Source: Maniola hyperantus
Taxonomy: Eukaryota > Arthropoda > Insecta > Lepidoptera > Nymphalidae
DNA length: 64,000 nt
Assembly: GCF_902806685.2 (NCBI RefSeq)
Contig: NC_048550.1
Coordinates: 4,879,383-4,943,382 of the forward strand
Direction: 5' to 3'
Shown here: one piece after another, positions 20,632-33,086 of the stretch
How the letters are laid out: every line of letters begins with the position of its first letter
Position numbering within the stretch: position 1 is the first letter of the stretch
Program-made: the position numbers and the translations under genes
The notes under the pieces: generated by a model
Databases searched by the model: none
What the model was told of the DNA's origin: nothing
Seen by the model: only the letters and a program-made list of their open reading frames with translations

Positions 20632-20720
20632 ACATACCTATGTGACGTTTTGTCGGTCTCAACGACAGAGACAATCTCTTTCTAAAGGTCGATGTATATT
20701 ATTTTCTGCCGCGTACTGTA
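20632..20720. mobile_element. Right half of the CAGTAGCCGGCAG MITE
   Basis: 'cctatgtgacgttttgtcgg', 'tcaacgacagagacaa', 'tctctttctaaaggt' and 'attattttctgccg(cg)tactgta' match the right half of 10857-11034. The left half is absent. Confidence 0.65.
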
Positions 20721-22299
20721 TTTACTTTTCGGCGTTACGATCATCGTCTTCTTCTACGTTTTCCTCTATTCGTCTCTATCTTTTACGTCTTTCTTTCATG
20801 ACGCGTACTTTCTTTCCCTTTTAGTTTTTTATTGTGGTTTCCATTTTGTCATCACTTTACCTATAATTTGCTATTAACAAAACTAAATTCATTTTGCCAT
20901 AAGTGACAGCAGAGCATAATAAAACATTTGAGAAGTGGCAAAAACTGTTTGCAATAGTGCCGGAGTGTATTGGGCTATAGTCATTGACCTAAATTAACAT
21001 CGCGATTCGCTATCAACGCCCAGTGCTCACGCCTCTTTGTATTGTACAAAAACCGTATTTTCGATAGGTCTGTAAATGAATATGAATAAGTAAGGTTTAC
21101 TTTACCGATTTTTTTGCCATAATAACGTAATTTTTGCCCTTGCGTGTAAAAAGAAATCGGCCCAGTAGTTTTTCAGGAAAATGGTAATAAAAAACACACC
21201 AACAAAATATAAAAATGCACACAACTTCAAATTCCAAAGACAGGTCCATCACCGTTCCGTCGTACGTAAAAGCCGTATAATTTTATTTTTCACTTTCCAG
21301 CTTAACTGTGCACAATTCATAATTAATGGAATTTGCATTCGGAAATTGTCGTGCGTGGAGTGTAGAGCGGTGAGTATGCATTAATTTACACGCGAAGTCC
21401 CATCAAATAATAATTAAGCGGTTTTCATAGCATTTTCGGACGAATAAATTCACCTAACTATATCTAACTATTATTTTACATATCTACGGCTTTCGTGGCG
21501 GGTGATAGCATTATCTACTTATAGCGGGTTTACTTTTCATTTCACGCTGATCGTCGGTGCTAATAGATCAATATGTATTATGTATGCATTACTATATTAA
21601 TGTTGACCGGTCAGCCCTGTCAAACAAAGCGTGCGCGGCCATAGGAACGCATTCTATGAAGCGTTCTTGAAGGCTGCCGTTTCTACTAGAAATGTGCTAA
21701 GCTGCGTAGCTGAACGAATTAGATCGTTTGATTTTCAAAGTTTAGCTTAGCTCTGGTGGCCCTTTTCCACCAGCTATCGAAGCTAAGTTTTTACACGCGT
21801 TGTATTTTTAATTACATTTGATTCATTTACTGCTATGAAATCGATGTAATTTCCACGAAGATCGCTTCGCGTACATTTTTCATGTGAAACGTAGGTATGT
21901 TAGTACTTGGATATGACCTAAAATATTTTAGTAATTAAAGCGAGTAAGTCTTCGATCGCAGACACTGATAATAATAATGGGTGTTTCATTCAATTCCTTG
22001 AATTTTTCATACAAAGGTTAATTTTGTTTCGCACAAGTGCTCAATACTATCAAGGACGTTGACTCTCGACATGTTTGGTAATATATTGTATAGATTGTTG
22101 GTGGCACAGTTTTAAATGCAGGTGCATTTAGTCTATAGGTATTGATGGGAGAGTGCCAGGCTATAGCTTGGGCACTCATCAGTACACGAGTATACAACTT
22201 ATCTTAGGCATCAGATGCTCAACCTAACTTGGCTGTAACTTTATCGGAACAATAAATGATTTATTTTTCAATTTAAGTATCTATTAAGGCTCTACTAAA
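20721..22299. other. Unique DNA, no gene recognised
   Basis: A short hairpin near 21756-21785 (CTTAGCT...CTGGTGG cccttttCCACCAG...AAGCTAAG) is the only structure I see. The frames at 20642-20877 and 21181-21384 lack motifs. Confidence 0.4.
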
Positions 22300-22442
22300 C
22301 AGGTCGGATGCTGAAATATCCTATACTTAAATGCGAAAGTGTTTCAGTTAAAATGTTGAGCCACGAAAAGGAGCAGTCAGACAGACAGACAAACATACAG
22401 ACAGACAGACATACACACTTTCGGATTTATAATATTAGTACC
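22300..22442 (+). repeat. 'B' family repeat fragment with (ACAG)n tract
   Basis: 'cttaaatgcgaaagtgt', then a reversed 'cagacagacagac...cacactttcggatttataatattagta' segment. The two pieces are in opposite orientations, as if two partial copies met head to head; each matches the 5' end of the family. Confidence 0.5.
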
Positions 22443-22449
22443 TATGGAG

Positions 22450-23700
22450 GATATGGATGGGTAGTGATGGCTTATTTCATACTTACTTTTTCTAAATGTA
22501 GTGCGTAGTACATATCAGGTCGTTACTTTCGAACATAATAAACACATTTCGTTACATTATTAGCAACACATTTATAGTTGTTCACAAGCAATGGTAGCAC
22601 TCGCGTACAAAGTCAGTTAGACATAATATTTGTGCGTCTGTCTGTTCTATATTTATCCCGCGACTCGCGATGCGGGGTTTCCGGTCAAGATGCCATTTAC
22701 AGGCGCAATGCACATTACAGGCTACATCGTGTACTTATACTAATTGAAACCAATGAAAAATACTTATTTCATGAAGACCTATTTCCTATATTTATTTTCC
22801 CTACCTACATATTTTCTATTGAAACCGTATTGGAGTCATAGCCCAAAACCTTGGATCTAGAAAGCTGAAATGCACATAGGTTTTGATTCACATTCGATAA
22901 GAGGATTTATATTTTCGCCGAGCATGGCCCGGACATTCATACTATTCTTCGATCAATAGATCAGATCCTACTAGACTATCGTGATTACTCTCTAATATTA
23001 TACCGAATTATTGTCAAATATTAACGAAGTAAGTTATAGGTGCTATTATAACATAAAATAAGATAGATGCTGGGTCATATTTGTTGGATATGAATTACTT
23101 ACGACCTTAATCAGCTGAGAGTGCAAGAGAGACGATAATTTATCTACTTATAGTGTGAGTTGTGATATACAAGGCAAGCGCCATGTTGCTTCAAACAAAA
23201 TCTTAATTAGACCACACAACCAATAAAAGATTGCGAGACATGAATTTCCAATGATTCGAATAATTGAACAATGTGACAATACCATTAATTGTAGGTAGGT
23301 ACCTATACTTTTTTATAAATCATTTTTGTATTATGAAGTCGTATCACACTAATTTAGCAACTGGCACGTTTAACTTAAGCTTTTTTCAGTAATTTTTATC
23401 TGAAAATATACGGCCAGATCGTAGTGCGGATAATTCTTATTGATTAAGCCCTCTGATCACTTTCATTATTTATGATGTGAATGACGCTTATCCCAACATT
23501 ATGTCAATTTACTCGGTCTTCATTACCAATTAATTAATTGCCGTAGCGCTTCGCTATATAATTAATTATTCGCTATATAATTAATACTGTCACAACGTCT
23601 AATATGATTGGGACTTCAGGAACGTATGCTGGATACACGGGTCGTAAAAATTATGAATAAGTGGACGTCTCGGCAGAAAAGACCAAAAGACAGGCAAAAA
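22450..23700. other. Unique AT-rich DNA
   Basis: Nothing recognised apart from a short direct repeat near 23545-23590 ('tcgctatataattaat' twice). Confidence 0.35.
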
Positions 23701-23708
23701 GCGGAAGA

Positions 23709-23813
23709 CATCCGCTAAGAAAGGATTTTTGAAAATTCAACCCATAAGGGGGTGAAATAGGGATTTGAAGTTCGTGTAGTCTACGTGGATGAAGTCGCGA
23801 ACACAAGCTAGTT
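23709..23813 (+). repeat. Interspersed repeat 'A' family, 3' part
   Basis: 'cgctaagaaaggatttttg', 'aattcaacccataaggggg', 'tgaaatagggatttgaag' and 'gaagtcgcgaacacaagctag' match 46612-46825 and 43872-44099. Confidence 0.65.
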
Positions 23814-23819
23814 TCGAAA

Positions 23820-25655
23820 TAAATTCCGCCGCCGCGCCGGTTACACAATTTTTGATGTGTATTAAAATCATTTCGGAATTTTATTTTTTTGTGCCGCTCG
23901 ATTGAGTCATCAATCTGAGATCAAGTCATTCATGAACTTTTCTTCCTTTCTATATAAATGCTAACGCTTAACAAACGCCGGCTAATATAACAGGGCTCTT
24001 AATCAAAACAATCAGTATTCCAATCTCGTTCAACACACGTGAGGACCGGACGAATTTCGATTCTGTTCCGGTGACTCACTATTTGTGTCCGTTCGGTTTG
24101 TAGCGGATATGTACACAATAGGAACGCACATATAAGGTTTTTTACTTACATAACCTATTAGTCTATAATGCATTATCGCTTTTAAGAATCTCTCAACAAA
24201 GTTACTTCTCATTTTTGACTTATTTTGTTTCCACCAACAACACGAGCTTTGAACCTGCATTTGGCTTAAAAGTGAAACCTATGTAAGTAAGTAACTACAA
24301 CTACAAGTCCTATTCTTAGATCTGTAACGATTTCAATAAGTACTTTACACTATTCAATACTACTTAGTTAACTAAATCTCACTCTGTTAAATTACTGTCT
24401 ACTACTACTCAGGTAATTCACTCTGGTAAAACTTTTTCCACAATCTACATCTTTATCAAAGAACGGTTTACTTAAACAATCATACATTTTTTAAGCATGA
24501 TGTATGATGCATTTTATTTCATTTTGTAAAACATTGTTACGTTAACAAACGATGATGGATTTATTCGTACATTATAAAATATGCTTCACTTATTAGTTAT
24601 TACGTTGAATAAGTAATTTTTAATAACTGTCACGTCTGTTATAACAAAACACTGAATAAATTATTGAGCGTGCTATTTTCATGATTTCTCTTATAAGTTA
24701 GGTATAACAATACTGATGATGCAGACTTTGTCAGCACAAAATTATATTACAATCAAAATCATCATAATTATTTATTAGATACATATGCACGTCTACAATG
24801 GCACTAAGTTATACAGTGTCAAGGTGTTAAGGAGGAATCTAATTATGTATCTAATTATTATTATAACTAAATAGTAATAGATTTTTTTTTCAAACAATGT
24901 TTTAAAAGTTTTTGAACCATCAAGTGAATTTACTATTGACCTTCATATCGACAACCATATTAACCAAGTAAGCCAAATACAAAAACACATTTTTTTAAAA
25001 TTATTAAATCTCTTTTTACAACAGTCTATATAATATATTAACGAATTGCATTAAATATATATATTTTCCCAACACAAGGTGCACTTTTATAATAGTCACA
25101 TGCGTTTAGTTAAATAAGTCCCACTAAACTAAAACAATATTAAGTTGATATTTTTCCTTAAAACATTCAATGTTCATACACAACTTTACCGGTACAACAG
25201 TAGTATTTACGATTTCCTATTATAACTTTTTGTAATTCGCACGCTTCGCACATTCAAGGCAGGTCGCTGGTCGCGGGTCTAACTAGAATTTTGAACATCC
25301 TTCACAAAGGATTTATTTGAAATATCTACACACGATTGTGGTTACTATACTTTTGTACATTAGGTTGGGATTTGTTTGCTTTTATTTGAACGAGTACATT
25401 ACGCTTTGCAGCTTGCAGTACTCTTGTCACTGTCGACAGCAGCCTTAAAAGTGCATACTGCATTCTCTTAAACCGCAGTTTTTATGTTACCAAGCTCATT
25501 TCCACGTCGTTATCTTTAAATAGCATTAAGTAATGTTTTGCTATCATTGATCCTGACTTTGATTGATTTTCGTATTTCAACTTGTAAAATAGTGAGGTTG
25601 GTATATTGCTTATCTTTCAATCGTGAAGTGAAATACATAATATTAGGTATGTACG
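23820..25655. other. Unique AT-rich DNA
   Basis: I found no gene, RNA or repeat family that I can support. A T-rich stretch lies near 24880. Confidence 0.35.
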
Positions 25656-25659
25656 TATT

Positions 25660-25755
25660 TTTAACCGACTTCAAAAAAAGGAGGAGGTTCTCAATTCGTC
25701 AGAATCTTTTTTTAGCGAAATCCGTTTGGACAATGGTTTATACGATGCAAGAATG
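25660..25755 (+). repeat. 'aaccgacttcaaaaaaaggaggagg' terminus
   Basis: 'ttttaaccgacttcaaaaaa', 'ggaggaggttctcaattcg' and 'gaatctttttt' match one end of the inverted-repeat element at 45421-45660 and a scrap at 59296-59345. Confidence 0.65.
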
Positions 25756-26554
25756 ATTATACTACAGATAGTAAGTATAGGGTGTATAATCACCACAAAA
25801 TTCCTAACTTTCATGCCAAGTAAAAAACGTAAAATTTATTAGAGCTTAAAGACTTCCAAGTAAGTTTCTTTGAAACTAGTAAACATGCGACTTGCTAGTT
25901 GCTCAGTAAGCTCACGATACACGATACTCCTGCATTATTCATTAAGGCCAATGTAATAGACCCTATTTAATATTAATTAGTTAAAGTTCTTACATAATAT
26001 TAGTTAAGAATAAATTATCACAGTTCTGTCACGAAAGAAAAGTACAATAGATTTTTTCGAACATTTTTATTTTCTTCATGTTCTGATTCATGCTTCTTTT
26101 CTAAATAGATTATTTAACTGCGAAAAGATGGTTTGTCTACATTTCATAGAATGCCTATATCTAGTGTCTAATTTTAGTAAGAGGGTGAGAGACCTGGGCT
26201 AGTGTACTATACACACTACACAGTGTTCCTAAAATAGCCGGAACGTTAATATAACCATCCACAATTTATATTAAACTATTTTAACGTCTAATAAACAATT
26301 TAATTTATCGTCTTCCACTTTCTTCTTTGTAATATAAGTACTTTCTTCTTATTTACCATCCCCTCTCAGAATTCAGATTGCCTTATTAAGGTTTCTGTGC
26401 GTCCTACTATTTGTTTGGGCACAATATTTGTCCTTGCCTACAACAGTATGCTTTATTCCACCTTATTTTTTATTATTTAAATATATGACATTTATTTTGT
26501 CTTTCCTGTCTCCAGATCTCAGATACTTACACTTTACCCTACGCGTTTTAGACT

Positions 26555-26690
26555 GGTGCAGAGCATTTCTATTTAATATGTAACCTAACTTCCTATTGGT
26601 ACTATCAGGTACTATTCAGGCTATAAATAAATACATATTGCAACTTTCCTACGCGAGGGCGTAAGGTGATCAGCTGTTGCGAAAACATTT
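26555..26690. repeat. Dispersed pair, copy 1
   Basis: 'ctggtgcagagca', 'ggctataaataaatacatattgc', 'aactttcctacgcgagggcg' and 'gatcagctgttgcgaa' parallel the sequence at 27232-27335. Confidence 0.5.
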
Positions 26691-27231
26691 GATCAAAGGT
26701 GTCTTTTACAAGTAGATATTATGTATTAAACGGCATTTCATTTGTGTGTAAAGCATGATCTTAAAATTCTCGCATTACGAGTACTTACTTGATTACTATT
26801 TTTTCTAGAATTTTATCAAACTTCACGAAAATTTTGTTACTGATGATAGCAATTTAAATTTTAACTGTTCATCTCACGGAGTTAGGAATCAGCTTAACTT
26901 ACGAGTTATAACTCGTCTAATCTATCTAATGACCCGAACTTCTTATTTAGTCTCTTTTTATTTTTATTAACAAGGGAAAATATGCTAAGATTTCGTTAAA
27001 GCTATTCTATAATTAAATTATGAAATCACAGCACCCAATCGACCCTCAAGAATCCGAGATAAGACTTGTCTGATTTGATTGAAGTTAATTAATGAGATGT
27101 TTTTTTTTACAACTATAAAGTATTGTACAAAATATTCAGTGGTTGTTACAACTTGCGCGCGTAGACAACAAGCAATTATTGTAATTTTATTTTATTTTAG
27201 TGGCTGGCCTAAATGAATTTTCGATGAATGG

Positions 27232-27335
27232 TCTCGACTGCTCTGGTTAGCATGTTACCTGACTTCCCGAAGGGGCTATAAATACACGTAGCAACTTTCA
27301 CCGCGAGAGGGCGAGCTGATCAGCTGTTCCGAACC
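27232..27335. repeat. Dispersed pair, copy 2
   Basis: 'gactgctctggttagcatgttacctgacttcc', 'ggctataaatacacgtagcaac' and 'gagggcgagctgatcagctgttccgaa' align with 26555-26690. A family with two nearby members, without visible termini. Confidence 0.5.
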
Positions 27336-27604
27336 GGAGCAAAGATCAGAGATCCATAGCATAAACACGTGTTAATGGTGCTTTATTAATGTTGTTTATG
27401 GTTCGACGAGATATTTTGGTATATACATTTTATTGGAGAGCTATATCGTTGAAATCAATCTTAATGATATTAGTTTATGCGGCTAGTTTTAGATAAATAT
27501 TCTTATTTTTCTTTTGGTCATTTATCTATACTATTGTGTATTTTGAAGTATGACTTAGTACCTACTGCAGTGGACAGTGGTAGGATTTTTTATTCAGATA
27601 TATA

Positions 27605-27790
27605 CAAGCTAGCCCCTGATTGCAATCTCACCTGGTGGTAAGTGATGACTGATGATGCAGTAAGAGAAAACTCATACCCCTTTGGTTTCTATACGGTGCC
27701 GTACTGGACCGCTACATCGCTTGCCGGCACGGCTTTACTGGTAGGGTAGCAACTAGCCACGGCCGAAGCTTCCTACCAGACAAAGGTTGC
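27605..27790. repeat. Interspersed repeat ('gcttgccggcacggctttactggtaggg' family)
   Basis: 'ttgcaatctcacctggtggtaag', 'tgatgcagtaagag', 'cccctttggtttctatacgg', 'cgcttgccggcacggcttta' and 'ctagccacggccgaagcttc'. Fragments at 1955-2040 and 52900-53050. Non-coding and typical of Lepidoptera in my experience. Confidence 0.6.
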
Positions 27791-28479
27791 CCAATCTACT
27801 TACATAAAGTCTAGTAGTAGTCCTAAACTATTTTTTTGTCTAATTCGTATTGAAGAAGAAGTTTGTCATACATTATCATCTGGCAGAAGTAGCAGATGAC
27901 ACGAAATAGAAAAGTATAGGTATTCAGTCATCCCATTATTGTATGCTACTCCGTGTAAAAATGTTGATATAATCAAGTAGGTAACCTAAATAAATCTCTA
28001 ATCAAACATCCATTAGAGATCCCTTATGGACGCATAGTCTAATTCTTTATACCCAAATACCTAATACAAGAAGATTACTAAAAAAACGTACTAGAGTACT
28101 AATTCTACTAAAGAGATTAAATAAATCCCAATTAATCTGATGTTTCAGCAACATTGATATGTCCCAACTTAGTGCTTACAAATTATCTGTATATGACTCA
28201 AAAGCTTATTTTGGAATCCAGCGATCAGCTTAGTCAGTTTACATCCCTGCAATTGATTTATTTAATTGATTTCAACAATATCTGTTTATATCTCGAACTA
28301 TAAAAGCCAATGGCAACGACTGTTGACTGAAGTTTTCTCTTTGTGCTTAGTAAACACTCATAGATAAACATTCTTTTTAATCCTACTTACTTCTGGATTT
28401 CGTTTAGCTGAGGCGTAGTTACATTTTTAAGTAGACAGGAATTCAGCTACAAAATCAAAATGTAGATATTTTATTTTAT

Positions 28480-28610
28480 GTAGGACAGCTAGTGTCTCTT
28501 ATGCTACGTCTGTAACGCTACCACAGTTCGGAATATTGAATGATTATTGAAGATTCCAAAAGCCGGCAAGTTACAATATGTAACAACTAACAATACACTA
28601 TACCATTTTT
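28480..28610. repeat. Dispersed repeat, copy 2
   Basis: Aligns with 9950-10205: 'ggacagctagtgtctcttatgc', 'tacgtctgtaacgctaccac' and 'gttacaatatgtaacaac'. Confidence 0.5.
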
Positions 28611-28619
28611 TGGGCAGCT

Positions 28620-29640
28620 GAAAGCATAGCCGGTTGCTTCCACTCAACTTTGTGCACTCCTAGATCAAAACTGTTTTAACTCAAAAACTTTGCCTTTTGG
28701 TACCTATATAATCTCAATGTCTTATCCCTAAGGGAATAAAACTGTACTTAATATTAATAGATATGAGCATGAGTATTAGTTTTTAGAACGTACTCAAAAA
28801 TTTCGTTGAGTTTGATTGTCCAATATTCCAATAGGAATCAAACCACCTACCAGCGCTGGAGACCACGGAAACTTCTCTTATCATGAAACTCAGTTAGACT
28901 CTTCCGACTTAGTGTGGTGCAAAATCTAAAAATAAAGAAATTGATAAAATTGTACAACTTAACTTCTACGACAGTAAGCTTTGATGTGCAATTTAATAGA
29001 GTCGTAGTTTTATAACATCTGTTTACTGTTTACTGAAAGCCATAAAATTACCGCCATGTCTGTCAGTTATTAAGTTACTGTCTGACAGACAGTCATTAGT
29101 TACGACTTATGCTCTTTCAGTAAGTATCGAAATGGGGGAGGCGTCCACCCTTAATGCACTTGGCTTGCCATGACTAATTAAAAATGACAAGCAAAGCCGA
29201 GTGGTTCTCCCAGCTCCATATGCTGGTATGTTCAATAAGTTTAAGCGTTACATAAATTTAAGTAAAACTGGCATTGATGTTGTTTCGGTCTCGCTTTTAT
29301 GGAAGCATTTTGTAAAGCATATCTATAAAAGCGTTGTTGGAAAGGTCGTTCGACATATTAATAGCTAAGCGCCCCTGGGGCTTTAAAAAGCGTCGCTGTT
29401 CGCCCCACTTGTAATATATCAAGATATCGGGTTCCGAGCGTACTGCCAGCTACTGCATTTACTTTATATATTTAGACAATTATCCGTAGCATCTCGTATT
29501 TTACTCGGTAAGAGATATAAATCGGTATCAAGAGCCACGAACCAATGAATAAGGACACATAAATTGTATATTTCTTTTAAGAAAGGGGAAGATTCTGCAA
29601 TTCGGTATATATGTAGGTACGTATACATGTATAAATTTAT
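28620..29640. other. Unique DNA
   Basis: No gene or repeat family recognised. A 'gtctgtcag...ctgtctgacagacag' tract near 29057-29093 is weakly self-complementary. Confidence 0.35.
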
Positions 29641-29840
29641 TAATTTAAATACAAATAAAAATAATGTAGATCATTATTTTATATTTTATTTTGCAACACC
29701 ATTGCAATCAATGTTTTGATTATATAGTAAAACCGCTGAGTTTCTTGCTGGTTTTTCTCGATAGGAAGGAAACTCCGAATTAGTGGCAGATTCTAGCACT
29801 TGTATAAGTAGATAAGAATATCTGAATAAAACATATTTTC
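29640..29840 (-). repeat. LINE 3'-end fragment
   Basis: Antisense reading gives 'agaaaaaccagcaagaaact' then 'cagcggttttac', the tail motif of a lepidopteran non-LTR element. A related block is carried in the LTR-like repeats at 2981-3045. Confidence 0.5.
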
Positions 29841-29849
29841 TATTTCTAA

Positions 29850-30480
29850 TAATCTATAGCGAAATAATATAGAGTTGATTATATTTCAATATCATTGATT
29901 TAGGTTCAGGAGGGAGTTTTTTTCAGGAAAAGTTTCTAAAGCCGATATCAGAGACCCAAGAAAACAGCAACAAGACAGCCAAAATGATTTATTATGGTGT
30001 CACCTACTTAGTTAGCACTGACTCATTTCATGATTAGTATATTATTCATTTACAAAGTCCATGGTTTTTCCCACGTAACTTGAATGAGTTATGAGGTTTT
30101 GTAGATGTCTTTACTTTCTTAATAGGTACGCTTTTCTCTCTAAGTATATATCTACTATTTTAGCATTTGTGATGATTCGTGAATCATTAATAGTTGCTGA
30201 CAGTGACATGTTGGTCATTTCCGTACCCCTACTTTCATTACTAATAGAATTTCAAATTACTAATTTGTCATATCAATATCAAAATACATTTTACAAAGCG
30301 AAAACGTACCTACGCATAACCACAGTTCTCATTTTCCCTTTTGTTTTGTTCACACTTTCCTTGGACACGTTATCTACCGTTAGTCACACGTTAGTACACT
30401 GCCTAACAAATATACAGTTATGACTATCTACGTACTACGACTACCCACGTATGACTATCTACTCTTTAGTTAAAGCCTAG
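29850..30480. other. AT-rich DNA with one 110-codon open frame
   Basis: A hydrophobic open frame runs 30091-30423 (+). It has no recognisable motif, no splice context and no codon bias, so I do not call it a gene. A short direct repeat 'tatgactatctac' occurs at about 30419 and 30450. Confidence 0.35.
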
Positions 30481-30668
30481 CGGGCGCCGCGCCGCCGAGA
30501 ATCGAGACTTAAAAGTTGCAAAAATCAATGCAATGTATTGAAGTGATTCAGAAAACAAGTCGTAATTTAAAAAAAACACGAATGTAAAAAGTAAAAAAAT
30601 TCTCATTTGAAAATGGCACTGTACATACTTAGTCGCCATATTAATTTTTTTCAAACAATTTATTGTTA
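30481..30668. repeat. Interrupted dispersed repeat, left part
   Basis: 'tctcatttgaaaatggcac' and 'gtcgccatattaatttttttc' align with 51121-51320. The match stops where the DIRS element begins and resumes after it (35702-35850 aligns with 51330-51480), so the DIRS element inserted into this repeat. Confidence 0.65.
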
Positions 30669-30867
30669 TATTGATGTGCCTCCGGTAAAACATACAGCAT
30701 TTATTTATGTATGAAGAAGAAGCAATTATGTACTCACCGCATATATGCGCGCTTCATCCATAAACATGTATATTCCTATGCAATAATGTAGTTTACCTTA
30801 CCGGATATAGGGGCGCTAGTGTCTCACCCAGCAAGGCAGTGAGCCGCTGCCATCTTGGATGTCATAG
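30669..30867 (+). repeat. DIRS left inverted terminal repeat
   Basis: The unique outer 18 bp (TATTGATGTGCCTCCGGT) are followed by the 181-bp shared arm from AAAACATACAGCATTTAT to CTTGGATGTCATAG. Confidence 0.85.
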
Positions 30868-30980
30868 CGTTGTGTACTTTCGCCGCGTGCGCGTCGAATC
30901 TAAAATAATATCGTTAATCCGTCTTCCTTTGCAAAAAAATTATTTTCAATAAGTGCAATAAATGTGATAATACGGTGATC

Positions 30981-31214
30981 ATGATATATATTTTCTTATT
31001 ATTTCGTAATATTACCGTGGGGACATTTTGGTTGGACCCCACGTGCGCGAACAATGTCGATAGGCTACGTAAGCTAATCGATCTGGTGTTTCGCGCTTAT
31101 TGGTGCCTGAGAGGGCTCTTGAAAAAGGGGATACCTCGACATCCAGCAGCGATTCAAGCAACGAGCAGGATTGAGAGTGACTCCCGAGAGAAACGGCGAG
31201 AAATTACCAGGTAA
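30981..31214 (+). CDS. Small ORF at the DIRS left side, function unknown
   Basis: ATG at 30981 opens a 77-codon frame that begins hydrophobic (MIYIFLLFRNITVG) and ends in a basic, charged tail (SREKRREITR). It sits where DIRS elements carry their gag-like first ORF, but I see no gag signature. A good splice-donor-like string (ccag|gtgagt) lies just past it at 31247. It may be the start of a spliced or frame-broken first ORF, or chance. The preceding DNA (30868-30980) contains a CG-rich patch that could hold a promoter. Confidence 0.3.
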   Translation: MIYIFLLFRNITVGTFWLDPTCANNVDRLRKLIDLVFRAYWCLRGLLKKGIPRHPAAIQATSRIESDSREKRREITR

Positions 31215-32630
31215 CGATCGATCCTCGGATCGATGCGTTATACAACCAGGTGAGTTTTCTTACATATCTTATAATGCATTTACCATATTGTGTATCTAAT
31301 GCAAATGAGATGCTAATTGAGAAACCAAATTAAACAAATGGCGATTTGGTTGACGAACGTGTCGACACCGACACCGAAATCTAAATCTGGATCTAGGTTT
31401 CTTTAATACAAATTTTGGCGAGGAAAAGTCCCAATGGTTACCTATAATCGGTTATTGAATCTATTTATTTTATGTACAAAGTTAATTGAGTGCAATTTAA
31501 ATTTTACGCCAGTGAATCGAATGATAACATTTTATCTCGCCCACGTGGCGAGATGTTGGTTATAACAAGACATTGGTTAAATTGCTCATTTAGAGGGGTT
31601 TCGTAAACTGAAAATAACGGAGAACGGTACTCACTAAACAATAGCTAACACTTATTTGGCCCCACTGAGGACATCATGGCCGTTACCACCAATGCTTTAT
31701 TATACCAAACAGAACTCAGTTAAGAATCCAGATACCCCCTTTAATAAATGACTGAAACATTCAGATGATAAAGTCGCCCTTTGGTCTAAGTATCTCCTGC
31801 ATTTTTATTCTTTTGAATATAATGATTAGCAATAAAGATGGTTAAATAAATAAATAACATTCAGCAAATCATCTTTGTCTTAAAAATTATCAGAACAAAC
31901 TTTACAAATTGTTTGGGTAACAGGCGAATGTATAGCATAATATAATATGTAAGGCGCAGGAGATGAATATCAGACAGAATTTTCATGGAGATGTTTATTT
32001 TAAATACTCTAAGGAAATTTTGGATACGGTATTTGCATATGTCAAAAGTGAATGGTTTCTCAGTGATGGCTGAATGGAGGGTCTTCCACTGGAAGCCTCT
32101 CGGACCTCACATATCTGATATGTGAGGTCCGCACCCTTTGTTAGTTTTGGGTGTGATAACCATTTTAAATTATTGATTAAGCTGGAAAAGTACGTCAAAT
32201 CATTGTGACGTCACATGCCAGTGTTTCATGGGGCCTCGCGTGCTGAGCGTGTGTTTTAACGCTTTATAGGATACTGATTTGACTAGTGGTCAAATACCGG
32301 ATTGGCTTTTAACAATAGTGACGAGGTTCTTTTTGGATAAAGCAACACTCACTGCGTTTATGCAATCCCCTGGTGGCCCATATTTATAAATATTACAGCT
32401 ATAAATGCCTACAATCGAAAAACCTATCCAACACAATATGTTACAGGTTATGTAATGACATTCTAATATCGTTGGCAAGCTTTTGGTGCAAACAGTTTTT
32501 GTAAATGTCAATTACGGTATTTCGAATACCCTAATACAAGAAACTACCCCCGGTAATGCCCACAAAACAAATAATGCAACATGCAACCTGGTCACCTGTC
32601 ACGACTTAAATGACACAAGAATTACTGGAC
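31215..32630. other. DIRS interior without recognisable coding
   Basis: Contains a segment (32055-32312) shared with 39268-39487 and a 14-bp perfect hairpin at 32101-32131. The open frame 32290-32511 (-) is opposite to the element's sense and has no motif. Confidence 0.45.
32101..32131. repeat. Perfect 14-bp palindrome, 3-nt loop
   Basis: CGGACCTCACATAT, loop CTG, ATATGTGAGGTCCG. The related sequence at 39268-39487 lacks it at the corresponding place, so it was probably gained here as an inverted duplication. Confidence 0.8.
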
Positions 32631-32926
32631 CAAAACTAGTAGAAGTGGTTCACAAGGAAATGCCCAGTTTTATCTCCGAGCTTTTTCTGCGGAAGGAAAA
32701 CGTCGGATCGATGCGTCTGATTTTCGACCCTCGAGAACGAAACAAATTTGTGAAACAAAACTATCCCGTCTGATTTGTCATACCGGTTCGTAGCTTTCTA
32801 CAACAAAAGTTGGACAACCTGTCTAATTTTTGGGTCTGGCGGCAGCGCCCCACCTGTAACATGCTCGGTTGCGGAAACCTTGCATGCGAAGGAATGTCGA
32901 GTGCTAGTCTACCTAGACGACTTCCT

Positions 32927-33086
32927 TCTGGTCAATCAAGACCAATCCAAGTTATGTCTTCAGGTTGCGGAAGCCGTGAGGCACTTGGAACTTCTGGGCT
33001 GGCAATTCTGGTCAACTAAGACCAATCCAGGTTATGCCTTCACGCTGCGGAAGCGTGAGGTCCTTGGAACTTCGGGGCAGGGGGAT
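32927..33086 (+). repeat. 80-bp tandem duplication inside RT
   Basis: Units 32927-33006 and 33007-33086 both read 'tctggtcaa(t/c)', 'aagaccaatcca(a/g)gttatg' and 'gcacttggaacttc' or its variant, about 85-90% alike by eye. The second unit lost one base ('cggaagcgtgagg'). Confidence 0.85.

Noticed and set aside
22378..22415. (ACAG)n tract as a CRISPR-like or regulatory array
   Set aside because: It is the microsatellite part of the 'B' repeat family, which recurs in several copies here.
30091..30423. 110-codon hydrophobic frame, perhaps a chemoreceptor exon
   Set aside because: No conserved receptor motif, no splice sites at its edges, and AT-rich DNA produces hydrophobic frames by chance.
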